From: Heterocephalus glaber
Lineage: Eukaryota; Chordata; Mammalia; Rodentia; Bathyergidae
Assembly: GCF_000247695.1 (NCBI RefSeq)
Contig: NW_004624747.1
Coordinates: 13,792,305 to 13,856,304 of the forward strand
Reading direction: 5' to 3'
Length of the DNA: 64,000 bases
The position numbers and the translations under genes are program-made. A model generated the notes under the pieces. That model searched no databases, was not told the origin of the DNA, and saw only the letters and a program-made list of their open reading frames with translations. Of the stretch, positions 12,372 through 23,850 are shown piece by piece (positions within the stretch are counted from its first letter, which is position 1; each line of letters begins with the position of its first letter).

Positions 12372-13290
12372 CCAACAGTTGGGAACAGCTTTATTGAGGA
12401 GTAATAGACATACAACAAACTGCATGTATTTTAAGTGTACAGTTTAATGAACTTTGACCTGTGTATATAATTGAAACCATCATCAGACTCAAGATGATGA
12501 ACATGTCCATCAGCCCTAAAAGTTCCCTCATGTTCCTTTGTAAATCTCCCTTCTGCTTCTTTCTATCCATTTTCTTGTCCCTGGGCCATAACTGTTCTAC
12601 TTTCGGTCAGTGTAGTTTAACTTATATTTTTTTTTGTTTTTGATTCAGGTTTTTGCTCTGTTGCCCAGGTGGGTCTGAAACTTCTGGGCTCAAGTGATTC
12701 TCCCACTTTAGCCTCCTAAGTAGCTAGGACTCCAGGTGTGTGCTGCCATGCCTAGCAAGCTTATATTTTCCAAACTTTGTATAAATTGAGTTATACAATC
12801 TGTACTTACTTTTTTCTGGCTTCATTCATTCAATATTTTGAGATTCATCCATACTGTAGCATGTGTCGGTTCATTTCTTTTTATTCCTGAATTGGAGTCC
12901 ATTGTATGGCTGTATCATAATTTGTTTATTTAGTGATCTGCTGATGGACATTTGGGTTGTTTTCTGTTTGGGGCTACTTGAAATAAAGTTGCTTGTAATC
13001 ACTTGTGAACATTCTGATATATGCATTCATTTCTCTTGAATAAACATCCAGGAGTAGAATTGCTAGATGATATGGGGTAGCTATATGTTTAACTTTTTAG
13101 GAGACTGCCATACTTTTCCAAAGTGTTTGTACCATTGTACATTCCTATCAAGAGTGGGTGAGAGATCCACCTCTACATCCTTGCCAGTACTCCAACAGGT
13201 GGATTTAAAATCACTTGTGCCTTGGAATATGGTCAGTTGTGGAGACAGGCTTAAGTTTTTTCAATTAAAAAATTCTGGGAACTGAATTTA
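12372..13290. mobile_element. old L1 (L1M-type) fragment interrupted by a B1/Alu-like SINE
   Basis: The text follows the ancient L1M pattern: ATAGACATACAACAAACTGC, TGATGAACATGTCCATCAGC, GGACATTTGGGTTGTTTTCT, GAGTAGAATTGCTAGATGAT. The interruption is at 12628-12760. Confidence 0.75.
12628..12760 (-). mobile_element. antisense 7SL-derived SINE (B1/FLAM-like)
   Basis: TTGCCCAGGTGGGTCTGAAA, GGCTCAAGTGATTCTCCCAC and CTAAGTAGCTAGGACTCCAG are the reverse complement of a 7SL SINE. CTTATATTTT flanks both sides. Confidence 0.75.
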
Positions 13291-13292
13291 TG

Positions 13293-13408
13293 GTGCTCCT
13301 CTACTCCTAACACTTGTGAGGCTTGAGGCAGGAGGATCGTTTGAGCTCTGGAGTTTGAGATCAGCCTGGGTAGCATGGCAAGCTCTTCTCAAAAAAAGAA
13401 AAAAATAT
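13293..13408 (+). mobile_element. diverged B1-like SINE
   Basis: It retains GGCTTGAGGCAGGAGGATCG, GAGATCAGCCTGGGTAGCAT and an A-rich tail. Confidence 0.65.
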
Positions 13409-14261
13409 GAGCATTCAGGTAGGTATTCTTGCTGTTGACTTGATGAAGAAGCTAAGTCATTGCCCTTTAGAATAATCTCACATTCTAGATTTATCTCTTT
13501 GTCGCCTCAGAAGGGAGTGAGTTGGTTTTATACTTCTTCAAGCCCCTGTAAACTGGGAAGGTAACCCTAAAGGCTAAAATTGATTCTAAGACCTTTCCTG
13601 ATAAGAATGTCTAATTGAGGGGCATCCACTGGTTTGAGATGAAACAATTTGAGGATTAAGAAGATTGCAGTGGTTTAAAACACATCAAATGCATAAAAAT
13701 TAATAGGTTCATAATGATACTGAAAAAGAAATATTGTTGGTCACTTCTAGAGGTTGCTAAAGTACCAACTTGTTACCCTGAATGTTGCTAAATATAGGGA
13801 AAGAACTAAACATTAATCCTACATTCTTGTTTGAATTTTATAGTAGGATAGCCAAATTGTTGATGTGCTAATAAATGTAGGAGGAAGGGTGAAATTAGAA
13901 AACCACCATTTTTCAGCCCTTCATGAAATAATGGCCCTAGGCCATGATCATCATGGCTCCTGAGACCCTTAGTTGAAAGATTTGAGGGAGCTTTATGGTA
14001 GAGGGATCAGGCTGATATCTTTAGAACACATGATTAACATCACAGCAAGCAAGACAGGTTGTTTGTTTCCTAACGTCATTTGATATATCCAAAAGAATTG
14101 CATTTGTATGTCCAAAGGATGCTGGATATATCTGCCTATCTACAGGAAACAGGGGACAGAGAAATATGTTAAATGATGCCAAAAGGGCAGAATGAGGGAA
14201 ATTTTGTGAGGCCGCATGGTTCTGTGTGAGGCCGCACGATCCTGTTTTTTGAGCCAATAAA

Positions 14262-14408
14262 TAGCCTGGAGGATCACAAGTTCAAGTCCAGACGGGAAAA
14301 CTTAGTCACTTATTGAAACCCTGTCTCAAAATAAAAAATTAAGACAAAAAAGGGGGGCTGGGAATGTAGCTCAGTGCAAAAGCTGTGGGTTTAATCCCCA
14401 GTAACTGC
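14262..14408 (+). mobile_element. B1-dID SINE, 5'-truncated
   Basis: B1 part (GGAGGATCACAAGTTCAAGT, CCCTGTCTCAAAATAAA) joined to an ID half (GGGCTGGGAATGTAGCTCAG) with an internal deletion. Confidence 0.8.
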
Positions 14409-14449
14409 CTCATTCCCCAAAGGGGCAGTATTAAGTTAAAAGAGGTACA

Positions 14450-15075
14450 TCAAGCAAATCCATATATGGGCCTTGGATGAATACTGATTTAAACAAACCA
14501 AATGTAGAGACATTTTTAAGACAACCTGAGAAAATTGAGCACAGGTATGGTATTAGATAATGGTTTGAAGATATTGTTAATTTTGTTGGATATGATATGG
14601 GCATTGTAGTTATGTTTTCTTTTTTTAAACTTCTTATCTATTAGTGGTTCTCAACTAGGAATAGTTTTGTTCTTTAAGGGACATTTGGCACATTTGGAGA
14701 CATTTTTGATTGTTATGACTTGGGAATGCTATGGACTTCTAATGAATGGAGGCCAGGAATCCTGCTAAACACCCTGTAACACACAATTACCCCCAGCCCC
14801 CAAGAATTCTCTGTTCCTCAATGTCAACGGTGTTGCAGATGAGAAACCCTATGTTAGAGGTACCTACTACTGTAGTTATAGGTGAAATGATATGTCTGGG
14901 TTTGCTTTTAATAATGAAGAAATATACAAACAAGATAGGGGTGGGATGAGGTGGAATGCGAATGGGAGTTGCTAGTTACTGAAGCTGTGTTACAGACACA
15001 GGGGAGTTCATTTTGCTCACTACTTTTGTGTGTATGCAAATTTTCATAAAAGTTAACGAGGAAATTTTTTAAATG
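14450..15075 (+). mobile_element. L1ME-type 3' end containing a MER5A insertion
   Basis: Text before and after the MER5A joins into one L1ME-like 3' terminus: ATATGGGCATTGTAGTTATG, GAAATGATATGTCTGGGTTT, then AATTTTCATAAAAGTTAACG. The hAT insertion is therefore younger than the L1. Confidence 0.65.
14643..14850 (+). mobile_element. MER5A hAT-Charlie element, near full length
   Basis: It begins AGTGGTTCTCAACTAGGAAT and ends GATGAGAAACCCT, which is the terminal inverted repeat layout of MER5A. Flanks TCTATTAG and TATGTTAG are a decayed 8-bp duplication. Confidence 0.8.
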
Positions 15076-16619
15076 TTGGAGAAAAGGTTACTAAAGCTCC
15101 ACCTGGATAAAACACTAGGTATATCCAAACCCAGCTTTGCAGAGAAATGCAGGCATGACTAGTTGCAACTGGAAAAGTTCCTCTTTTGAGTGTTTCCAGC
15201 TTATCTAGGTGTTTCACAGGTTGTTGAGCACCTACACTAAGAAGGAAAGAAAAAACAAAACAAGGCTACAGAGATAAGAATTTGGTTAAAGTGCAACCCA
15301 GAAGAGAGAGAAAGCATCTCTAAAAGTATAAATCTGTGGGAAAATATCAGTTGATTACCAAAAACTTGATATTAAGCATCCTTGAAAAGGAACATGGCTT
15401 TTGGGTATGGCAAGGTTTAACTCCATTGAGATCAGCCACCAAAGAGGACATCTGCTTAGCTGTTGGCAGCTAAACTCTAGCATTTTTTAGATTGATTGAT
15501 GAAGGCATACTTTTGTAATGCTGACTTCCATATTCATTTACTTTGGAGACAACATTATGAAAATTGATCACCAGCCTGAAAGTCTTTTTTTATGACTGTT
15601 TGGGGAGTCAGAGAGATGGGATAATTTTTTATTTACTTAAGGTTGTTGCAAACTGGATCTGCTTTATTTTCCTTTTGAATTTCTTATACATGTTGTGTGG
15701 GTGAGTCATACCTGACCACTTCCTGCTGAGAGAGGAGAAAATAGGGAGTAGGCCCAAGGCTGTAGGCAGAATAATCTGTTCTCATGGGCTAATTTCCTTA
15801 TGTTTATTTAGTAACCAGCTTTATTTGCCAATCCTCTAACTTGTCCTTGTGGTTCATTCCCATGAGACATCAGCTATTGGATATCTTGTTCTTTTCTTTG
15901 CAACCTTTTTTTTCCTCTGAATTGCTCCCATCATAAGAATTTGTTATTTGATATTCCTAAAATCTGTGTTCTTACATTAGTTGTCAGAGTGTGTCACTTG
16001 TTTTTATAACCTATATCCTGCTAATCCACATCCTCTCTGTTTTTGTCATCACTTCCTTAGTATAGAATTGGTTGTGTTGACTGTTATAGACTTGTCTATT
16101 ATAGGTTTCTAGCCCTGACCTCTTCTGACCAACACTACTGAAATGATCATATCAGTCCAATACTCTTAAGACTCTTTCTGGTATTATGTTCTGTCAATCC
16201 AATCCATTGCTCCCCCTTCAACGTCCAGCGATTTCAGTTTTACTTACTCCCTAGCCTCATTACCCACAGCTGTCTTTGGCCACTGCTCTGGCTACTGTGG
16301 CTTTTCTAAAGTAGCACTTTTCCCTACTTCAGCTCATGAAGATACCTTTTAACCAGCTCTCGAGATTCAATCACCTCTATGACACTTCCCTGCAGGAACA
16401 CACAAAAACTCTCTGGTTCCCATCAGCCACGTTTGCCATTGCTGTCTGTATTCTCTGCTTCTCACACCCACATCCTGACCTCTAAATGACACAGATCTCT
16501 TTTTCATCACTTATTTCACAGTGGTCTTCTTACATAGGTAAGATAGCTAATTTCTTCGGTAATCTTCCTTCACATTTGAACATAGCATCCAGTTTGTCAA
16601 TTAAAGAGCAGGACATCCT

Positions 16620-16702
16620 TGGGCCGGGGATTTAGCTCAGTGGTTCCGCCACCTGCCTCGCAAGTGCAAGGTCCCGAGTTTGATCCCCAGTACCCAAAAA
16701 GG
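16620..16702 (+). mobile_element. ID SINE inserted at the edge of a retrocopy
   Basis: A near-consensus ID (GATTTAGCTCAGTGGTTCCG, CGAGTTTGATCCCCAGTACC). It is flanked by AAGAGCAGGACATCCT at about 16604-16619 and, as GAAGAGCAGGACATCCT, at 16702-16718. Confidence 0.9.
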
Positions 16703-16718
16703 AAGAGCAGGACATCCT

Positions 16719-17607
16719 CAAGACAAGCAGGAGTGGGCTGCAGTTTGGTGTGTCTAAGAGAAGCTATTGCTAACGCAGATTTATTAGTCGCCAAGGATGG
16801 TCTGCCATTCCTTCCCATGGCAATCCCTCATCCTCTTCATTTCCCTCCAAGATCTGGAGGGGATCTAGTATTACTGGGACTGGGACAGGGACCAATTGGA
16901 CCATTTTTCCAAGTTGTGGGGAACCCAGGTGCCTACTCTTCAGCCTTGCATTCTTCCCCAGAGAGCAGGGACCTTTGTGGCCCCGTCTAGTCTTTGCCAT
17001 ATTCGGAGTCTGTTTCTGCCTTGAGCTGTTGCAGAGTGAGTGCAGCGTGGAAGGAGGTGGAGATGTGTGTTGTCCATGCTGCTCTCTGACCTTTGGACCT
17101 TCCCACTGGGTGTCACTGACATCCTTTTATGGCCACTTAAGGTGATATCCTGGATATCATTGACCCTCGTACACTGTTTGTCATTGAGGCACAGCTCTAT
17201 GAATTTTGACAAATGTGTTCAATCATGTATCCCTCACCGTGACTAAGATGTAAAACATTTCCATCACCCTAAAATATTTGCTTATGCTTTTTTATAATCA
17301 ATTTCTCCCATCCCTCTTCACCTGGCAGCCACTCATCTGTTTTCTGTTTCTGTTGTTTTGCTGATTCCAGAATGTCATATTAATGGACTTCTTCATATGT
17401 GTCTGACTTCTTTCCCTTAACATTTGCTTCTGAGATGTATTTATATTACTGCATGTGTCAGTAGTTCATTCCTTTTTATTGCTGAGTAGTGATCTATTGA
17501 AAGGGTGTTCTAGAATCTGTTTACCTGTTCACTTGTTGCTGATTACTTAGCTCTTTCTTGTTTTTGACTTTATGAATAAAACTGCTATGAACATTTAAAA
17601 AAAAAAA
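16719..17607 (+). pseudogene. retrocopy of an unidentified polyadenylated transcript ending in old L1 sequence
   Basis: The segment ends with AATAAA at 17575-17580, 16 bases before an 11-A run (17597-17607). It is flanked by AAAGAGCAGGACATC upstream (16603 copy, and its duplicate after the ID element) and again directly after the A run (17605-17619). Those are the signs of L1-mediated retroposition of a spliced or unspliced mRNA. The 3' 400 bases are old L1M sequence (TGCTGAGTAGTGATCTATTG), which supplied the polyadenylation signal. The 5' 460 bases are not recognised and carry no convincing protein. Confidence 0.7.
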
Positions 17608-17741
17608 GAGCAGGACATCATGGTAGATGGAATGAAGTCGAAAGTGTCTTTGATTTCATATTTTTGAATTTTCACTGTGTTCTGGACATAGTCCTGATTC
17701 ATTATATCATCACATACTATTTACTAAAGTGCTTCATCCTT

Positions 17742-17936
17742 CATTTTTATTTTTTGCTATACTGGGCACTGAACCCAGGTACTTCTCTCTAAGGTACATC
17801 CTTGGCCCTTTTCTTATTTTGAATCAGGGTCTTCCTAGTTTGGTAAGTTCTCTGTGCTAACTTGGAACTTGTAATCCTCCTGCCTCAGCCTTCCAGAGTA
17901 CTGGCATTATAAGTATGCATCACCATGCCCAGCTGT
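17742..17936 (-). mobile_element. antisense B1-dID SINE
   Basis: ACTGGGCACTGAACCCAGGT (ID half) is followed by GTAATCCTCCTGCCTCAGCC and ATGCATCACCATGCCCAGC (B1 half), all in reverse complement. Confidence 0.85.
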
Positions 17937-18026
17937 GCTTCATTCTTATGATACAGCACTGGCTGCCAGTCACATATAACTTGGCACTAGTGTCTGTAAC
18001 TCATATTGATGATTAAAAGTTTAGGA

Positions 18027-18232
18027 GTGAGCTGGGCATGGTGGCGTACACCTGTAATCCCAGCTACTTGGGAGTCTGAGGTGGAAAGATCACAGGTTTG
18101 AGGCCAGCTTGGGCAACTAGTGAGACTCTGTTTCAAAATAAAATTTAGAAAGGGGCTGAGGATGTAGCTCAGTGGAAGAGTGCTTGCCTAGCATGCAAGA
18201 GGCCCTGGGTTCAGTCCCCAGTACAAGGAAAA
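18027..18232 (+). mobile_element. B1-dID SINE, full length
   Basis: B1 half GCTGGGCATGGTGGCGTACA to CTGTTTCAAAATAAAATTTA, then ID half GGGCTGAGGATGTAGCTCAG to GGGTTCAGTCCCCAGTACA. It is the clearest example of the dimer in the window. Confidence 0.92.
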
Positions 18233-18598
18233 GAAAGGTTTAAGAGTTTGTTTAAAAAAAAAAGTCAATTCTTCATAACTAATTGGGTACTCTGAGGTAC
18301 ATTAGCACTGGAGTTTCCCAAAGTGGCATGTTGCATGGAGTAACACAGTAGGCCTAAGAAATTATCCCACATCTAAGGATCCCATATCTAAGCCCTTGTT
18401 ACTCATCCATTCTTTTAACAAAACAGACATTGAACATTGAATAAGGAAGCCAAGTACTGACCTAGGTGTTAGATATATAATAGTGAATGTGTTAAAATCT
18501 TTTCCCATCTTGGATATTGTGTTCCTGTGCAGAAAGCAAGCAATAAATACAAGACCAAAATCATGAAATCTTTTATGTTTTTAATAATAATGTTTGTA

Positions 18599-18689
18599 GG
18601 GCCGGGGATTTAGCTCAGTGGTTCCGGCACCTGCCTCGCAAGCGGAAGGTCGCGAGTTCGATCCCTGGTACCAAAAAAAAAAAAAAAAA
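18599..18689 (+). mobile_element. ID SINE, young subfamily
   Basis: GGGCCGGGGATTTAGCTCAG to GAGTTCGATCCCTGGTACC plus a 17-A tail; AATGTTTGT repeats on both sides. Confidence 0.93.
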
Positions 18690-18939
18690 TGTTTGTGTTG
18701 TGTGCTAAAAAACTAAAGGTGGGAATGTGTAATCACAACTCAGTGGAGCATGTTAGAAAGAACCAGAGCTAAGGGGACAAATCCATTTGGTTCTTCTTTC
18801 ATTGTTTTTTAGAAAATATTTTTGAAGATGATAAATTCCCCCCCCCAAAGCTTTTAATGAATGTCAAGATTTAAAAAAGGAAGCAAGAAGGAATTTATAG
18901 AAGAGAAATTAACTGCAGCTCTTAAAATAGCTCTTTGTT

Positions 18940-19026
18940 GGGCCGGGGATTTAGCTCACTGGTGCCACCACCTGCCTCGCAAGCGCAAGGTCCCGAGTTC
19001 GATCCCAGGTACCCCCCACCCCTCCA
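18940..19026 (+). mobile_element. ID SINE, young subfamily, C-rich tail
   Basis: A near-consensus body (GCCTCGCAAGCGCAAGGTCC) with a C-rich rather than A-rich 3' end. AGCTCTTTGTT flanks both sides. Confidence 0.9.
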
Positions 19027-19627
19027 AAAGCTCTTTGTTTCTGCAAACCTTGTTCTGCCATCTCTTATAACTGGAAAAAAGAAAAAACTCTCAAAAAGTT
19101 ACTTGTGTAGCTTCTGCCACCAAGGAGAATGTGTCCTGACGTCACCTCAAATAGGCTGTTTTATTTTTTTTAAATAATATATATACATGAAAGGACTTTT
19201 TCTCCCCTATTTTTCTCAGTGGCTTTTACCAATGAGCAATAAAGATTAATATATGACTTCTTATTTGTCATTAAGGAATGTGGTGGGTATGTGTCGGCAA
19301 GGGGAGCTGATGATTTCAAAGTACCGTATCAGGAACTATGAATATAGGCACTCATTAACATATTTTTCAGACAGAACAATGTCAATTTTTAAAGCTTCTT
19401 CATTTAATTCAAACATCAAGTACCTTCTTTGTGGCCCATTTTATGCTAGGTGTTCTCTTTTCAAGACCCAAGCCCTAGTCATTTAATTATATATTTGCTC
19501 GACAAATATTTATTGTGTACTTACTGTGCGTCTGGCACTATGCAGTATGCTGGGGTGCTATGTGTACCTCCATCAACATAGACTCAAAGCCAGTCAGTAT
19601 AATTTCAATGTCCTATTAGTGCCCTCT

Positions 19628-19718
19628 TTTTTTTTTTTTGTAGCAATAGATTGAACCTAGGACCTTGTGCGTGCTAGGGAAGTACTGTACTCTACCACTG
19701 AACTATATCCCTAGCCCT
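19628..19718 (-). mobile_element. antisense ID/dID SINE
   Basis: The T-run is followed by GTAGCAATAGATTGAACCTA and ends GAACTATATCCCTAGCCCT. CCTCTTTTT is repeated in the flanks. Confidence 0.82.
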
Positions 19719-20029
19719 GTACCTCTTTTTAAAGGAAAGCAAAACAAAATAACCTCTAACCAAACCAAAACAAAAATGTTTTATGAGGATCAAAAGAGAA
19801 ACATCTTCCAGAAGGCATAAGAAATAGGAGAATTAGCCCTCCAAGCTAGAGATGGTCTTATACTTGGTAGGTTTTAGATTTGACCAGGTTTTACATAAGC
19901 TTTTAAAAATGTGGCATTCAGATTTTAAGCTAGTTCTCTACTCTCTTTTTGGTGCCCTTTTTAGGAGTGTATTGAACCTTCTTGTTCTGTCTTTGTCTCC
20001 TGAGCACTCATGTTTCCTTCTCAGAGTGC

Positions 20030-20187
20030 TTCTTGAGTTATAGTGCATATGTGAATCTCCTGGGGATCTTGTTGGAATGTAGATTTGGATTGAATGGGTG
20101 TAAGGTGGGCCTGAGAATCTGCGTTTCTAGCCAGCTCCTGGGTGATACTGATACTACCAGTCAGCTGACCACACTTTGAATATCACG
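20030..20187 (-). mobile_element. MER20-like hAT element, antisense
   Basis: GTGAATCTCCTGGGGATCTT, GCCTGAGAATCTGCGTTTCT and GCTGACCACACTTTGAATAT match the reversed MER20 order. Confidence 0.6.
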
Positions 20188-20279
20188 GCTCCATGTGACT
20201 TCTCAGATCCATCTGCTAGTTTACGAAGTTTCTCTTTGCTGTATCTAATTTGCTATTTGACACAGTGAGTAAGTTTTAA

Positions 20280-20545
20280 ACTTTAAATTCAATAATAATA
20301 CTTTTTATTTCTAGAAGTTCTGCTTGGTTCCATTCAAATGTGCTCAGTTCTTTGGTCAGAATCCCTACTTGTTTACCTTGGTAATAGATTTTACTTTTGG
20401 ATCCATTTTAGATTGTTCTATCTACAGTTTTTGTAGGGCCAACTCTTCCCTTTCATGTACCTGCTGATGGTCCTTTATGGTAGTTTATATCCTTGAGTGG
20501 TTTATTTTTCGTTGTTATTGTAGGTTTTACTTTTTTACTCTGAAC
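20280..20545 (-). mobile_element. old L1/HAL1-type fragment, antisense
   Basis: TTATTTCTAGAAGTTCTGCT, GGTTCCATTC and later GGTAATAGATTTTACTTTTG resemble reversed old L1 sequence. It abuts the polypurine microsatellite. Confidence 0.5.
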
Positions 20546-20553
20546 TCATTTCC

Positions 20554-20555
<2 letters not shown>

Positions 20556-20607
<52 letters not shown>

Positions 20608-20790
20608 CAAGGGGGGGAGGAAGAGGAAGAGGAAAAGGAAGAGGAAGAATAAGGAGGAGGAGGAGAAGGAGGAGGAGGAGAAGGAGGAGGAGGAGGAGGA
20701 GCAGCAGCAAAAGTAGAAACAGGAGCAGCAGCAGCAGCAAAAGTAGAAACAGAAGCAGGGGTAGAGGGAGAACAAAAGAGAAGAGAGAAG
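20556..20790 (+). repeat. polypurine microsatellite, (GA)n then (GGA/GAA)n and (GCA)n
   Basis: From 20556 to 20700 the + strand is purine with only two pyrimidines (C at 20608, T at 20650). It then becomes a GCAGCA/AAAGTAGAAACAG repeat to about 20790. Long open frames read on the minus strand here are poly-Ser/Leu/Pro artefacts. Confidence 0.97.
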
Positions 20791-21634
20791 TGTGTGTCAG
20801 TCTTTTTATGGTCCTGTTTGCTCTGGCTTGTGAAAGTGCCCCTCCCCGTCATTTTCCACTGGTGTCTGCCAGTGTTCAGAGGGCTCAGTGTTCCTGGGCC
20901 AATGTTCGTGTTAATTGCCTGCATTGTGGTTCTTGCACCATACAGGAAACTGTAAATGTAGAAATCCTGTCTGAGGTTACCATCTCTTTGATCGTGACCT
21001 TATTTCTTTACCACTAAAGGGCCTTGGACAGGGGTGAGCATCCTTATCACTTTCTGGAGAGTATTTTCACTTTCTCCACTTCTCTTTGGCTTGAGGCTAT
21101 GGCTTCTCCCCCTGCATACTTGTGGTCCTAAGAAGCCCTTCTTACAGTTCTCTGTTGTACTTAACTAACTTCCTGTTTGAGGTTTACACCCTAGCTTTAC
21201 CTGTTACCAGCTGGTGTATTTCATGTTGACATCTTCTTTTTCGCTTGAAAATTATCTAGCCCTCTTTCTGATCTTGCCTACATTAGGCTCGCTTTGAGCA
21301 TGATAGAATTTTATAGATGAATCTTATTTTATGGTACAGAAATTCCAAAAAATCATAATTACTTCACAGAGGGTGGCTCCTACCCTTCTATTAATCATAC
21401 TCCTTACTCAGAAATGGGATTCTATTTTAGCCTCCAAAGATAAATTAGTATATAGTGGAAAGGGATTTAAACTTCTGCTAGGAATTAAATGATATAATAG
21501 GATTAACATAAACATTCACCTTGATGTGTCTGTGCCTTGCAAAGGAATGAGTATTTAATGCAGATTCTGCCATATTCCAGCCTCTAGTAATTGCAGCATC
21601 TGCCATAAACCTACACCTCATGTGAGCAATAATA

Positions 21635-21872
21635 ATAATGACAGGTGATCTTTATAGGGCATTTACTATATGCTAAAAGCTGTGCTAAGTGTTTTATATA
21701 TAACTTTTCTTTAAACCTCTCCAGAGCCTTTAAGATAGGTCTTTCCTTGTTGCAACCGAGGTGCAGAGAGTTGAAGAAGTAACTTTCTCAGGTCACAGAG
21801 CTTGTAAGTAGTGGAGCTGGGATTTGAAGTCAGTAGATTCCAGCACACGTGCCATTAACCACTGTGCTTCCT
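21635..21872 (+). mobile_element. MIR SINE fossil, long
   Basis: ATTTACTATATGCTAAAAGC, then AGGTGCAGAGAGTTGAAGAA, CAGGTCACAGAGCTTGTAAG and GGAGCTGGGATTTGAAGTCA cover most of MIR. Confidence 0.8.
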
Positions 21873-22479
21873 TATCAGTGTCATCTGCAAATCTCTCTCC
21901 ATAAAGTTCCTATCTTTATTTGAGTCTCCTTATTTTGAGATGGAAAACTTGTTTTTTTCATCTTTATGAATTGTAACTTTCATTAAACATTTTTTTTTTT
22001 TGCTTAAAAACATATTGAATAATTGAAATCAGATTGATTTGAGCTTATATTGCTAGAAGTCCTTGAGGGATGTGGGCTGAAGCATTCGATCTAAATATTC
22101 TTTCCATCAGCTAATTTTTAAAGTATGAAGCAAGTAGATTCTGACACTTACAGGGATGATTTAAATTCCCTTGAGAGAGCTTGGAGGTGTTAAATAATTT
22201 TCTGGTAGTGCACATTTTACATTTTTGATCTCTCTCCCTCTCCCACTTCATCTTGATGTACCTGAAGCTCTGAGAATGTTCTGTTGTACTTCCCCGGAGC
22301 AGCCAGACCTCTGGCTTCATCTCCTTGCTCCTGCACAACCTTTCACTGCTACAGTCACTTCTCAGCACTGCTTCAGATGTTGTTGTCATTGAGGGAGCTT
22401 TGGAAACAGCCGGATTGTTTTGAGTCTGTAAACAGAAAACAGACTGCTGCTCGTATCTGGTGTACAGTTTGGTCCAGAA

Positions 22480-23060
22480 CACGAGGAGTTAAAAAAGTCT
22501 GGGCCATGAAGGGCTGTGACAACTGTCCTAGGGGGAGCTCTAGCGAGCCCTGGTGGGCAGTGACTCATGCTGCTCTGTCACTCAAATCGGCATTGGCCCC
22601 TGCCATGCAGGCGGCCAGGTGGGGGTTCCAGCCAGAGCACTCACCATAGACTGGGGACATGCAACCTGCACTGCGGGGGATGTGATGCCGGCTCGCCCTC
22701 CGTCCCCCAGCCTGCCCACCACGGATGCCTCAGCCCGCAGCCATGGTAACGCTTGTGGCCGGAGACACCCCCCGGAGCCCTTGAGGATGGGCAGCCTCCT
22801 GGTGACTGATGGACAGGTGTCCACCTCCCTGACAGAGACAGCTTAGTAGGTTGGCAGAAGGCAGAGAGGATGTGATGTGTCCTGAGCCGAGAGTCATGCC
22901 GTAAGGAGGTAGGAACCGTGCCGCAGATGTCCATCAGTGCGTCCCATCATCAGCGAGCGGGGTGCTGTAAATCACCGGGAGGAACTTTATTTGGCTGATG
23001 TTTCATTATGCTGATTAAACTGCAGTGGATTCCATGGGCATGATTGCGCTGGGGAGGAGG
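22480..23060. promoter_or_regulatory. repeat-free GC-rich intronic segment, candidate regulatory element
   Basis: This is the most GC- and CpG-containing part of the 20 kb intron, about 0.6-1.2 kb before the kinase-tail exon. It lacks recognisable mobile elements. CCATGGTAAC at 22741-22750 resembles half of an RFX X-box. An AT-rich block (TTTCATTATGCTGATTAAAC) lies at its end. Regulatory function is inference. Confidence 0.3.
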
Positions 23061-23661
23061 GATAATGAACTAAGAAAAAAGTGATTAATAAGATCTGAGT
23101 AGACTCACTGGATATGAATGAACTAGACTGCAGTGGTGTCCTAATGTGAGTTCCACAACCTCATAAGTCCCCTTTCCCCTTCCTTCCTCTCATTCTGGTT
23201 AATACATGAGATACAGATATTCCATTCTTCACTAAGATTAGCACTAAATATTAATAATTTAGACTGGATCAGGGACTAAATGGGTTTAGGTCGTCTGACA
23301 TCCTGACTCTAGCCAGCTGATGCTCTGTGGAAGCCTTCTGGAGACATCAGGAAGGAGTGACTTCCTCCAGAGAGTTGTCCAAGCGCTTTCCTTGGACCAA
23401 GTGATCTGTTTGAGTTTATCCTTCACTTTACCCCAGCTGGGCAGGCAGCTTGTCTGCGGGTTGGTGGCCATGTTGGCAGGGAAGGGGTTAATCTCTTGTT
23501 GCTGTAGCAGCTGAGGCTGGGTCTGCCTGTGTGAGGAGCTAGATTGAAAGCAGGCGCTGCAGTGCTGTCGCCAACGCTGAAGGAGTAAGACGCTTTTCTC
23601 CGCAACAGTGTGGAATCCATCTGAATTTTTCTCTCTCTCCCCTCTTCTTGTTTTTCTTTAA

Positions 23662-23850
<189 letters not shown>

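Noticed and set aside
16619..16990. 123-codon open frame
   Set aside because: It begins inside an ID SINE and runs into the retrocopy. The join is accidental, because the two parts arrived in separate insertions.
18599..18689. tRNA gene
   Set aside because: The A- and B-boxes are present, but the sequence lacks a cloverleaf acceptor stem, ends in poly(A) and repeats many times. These are ID SINEs.
20535..20924. Open frames of 64-129 codons on the minus strand over the microsatellite
   Set aside because: The text is poly-Ser/Leu/Pro produced by the CT/TCC repeat. No domain, and no start context.
22553..22934. Overlapping open frames of 60-97 codons in several frames
   Set aside because: Open frames on both strands at once reflect high GC and low stop frequency. 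No family is recognised.
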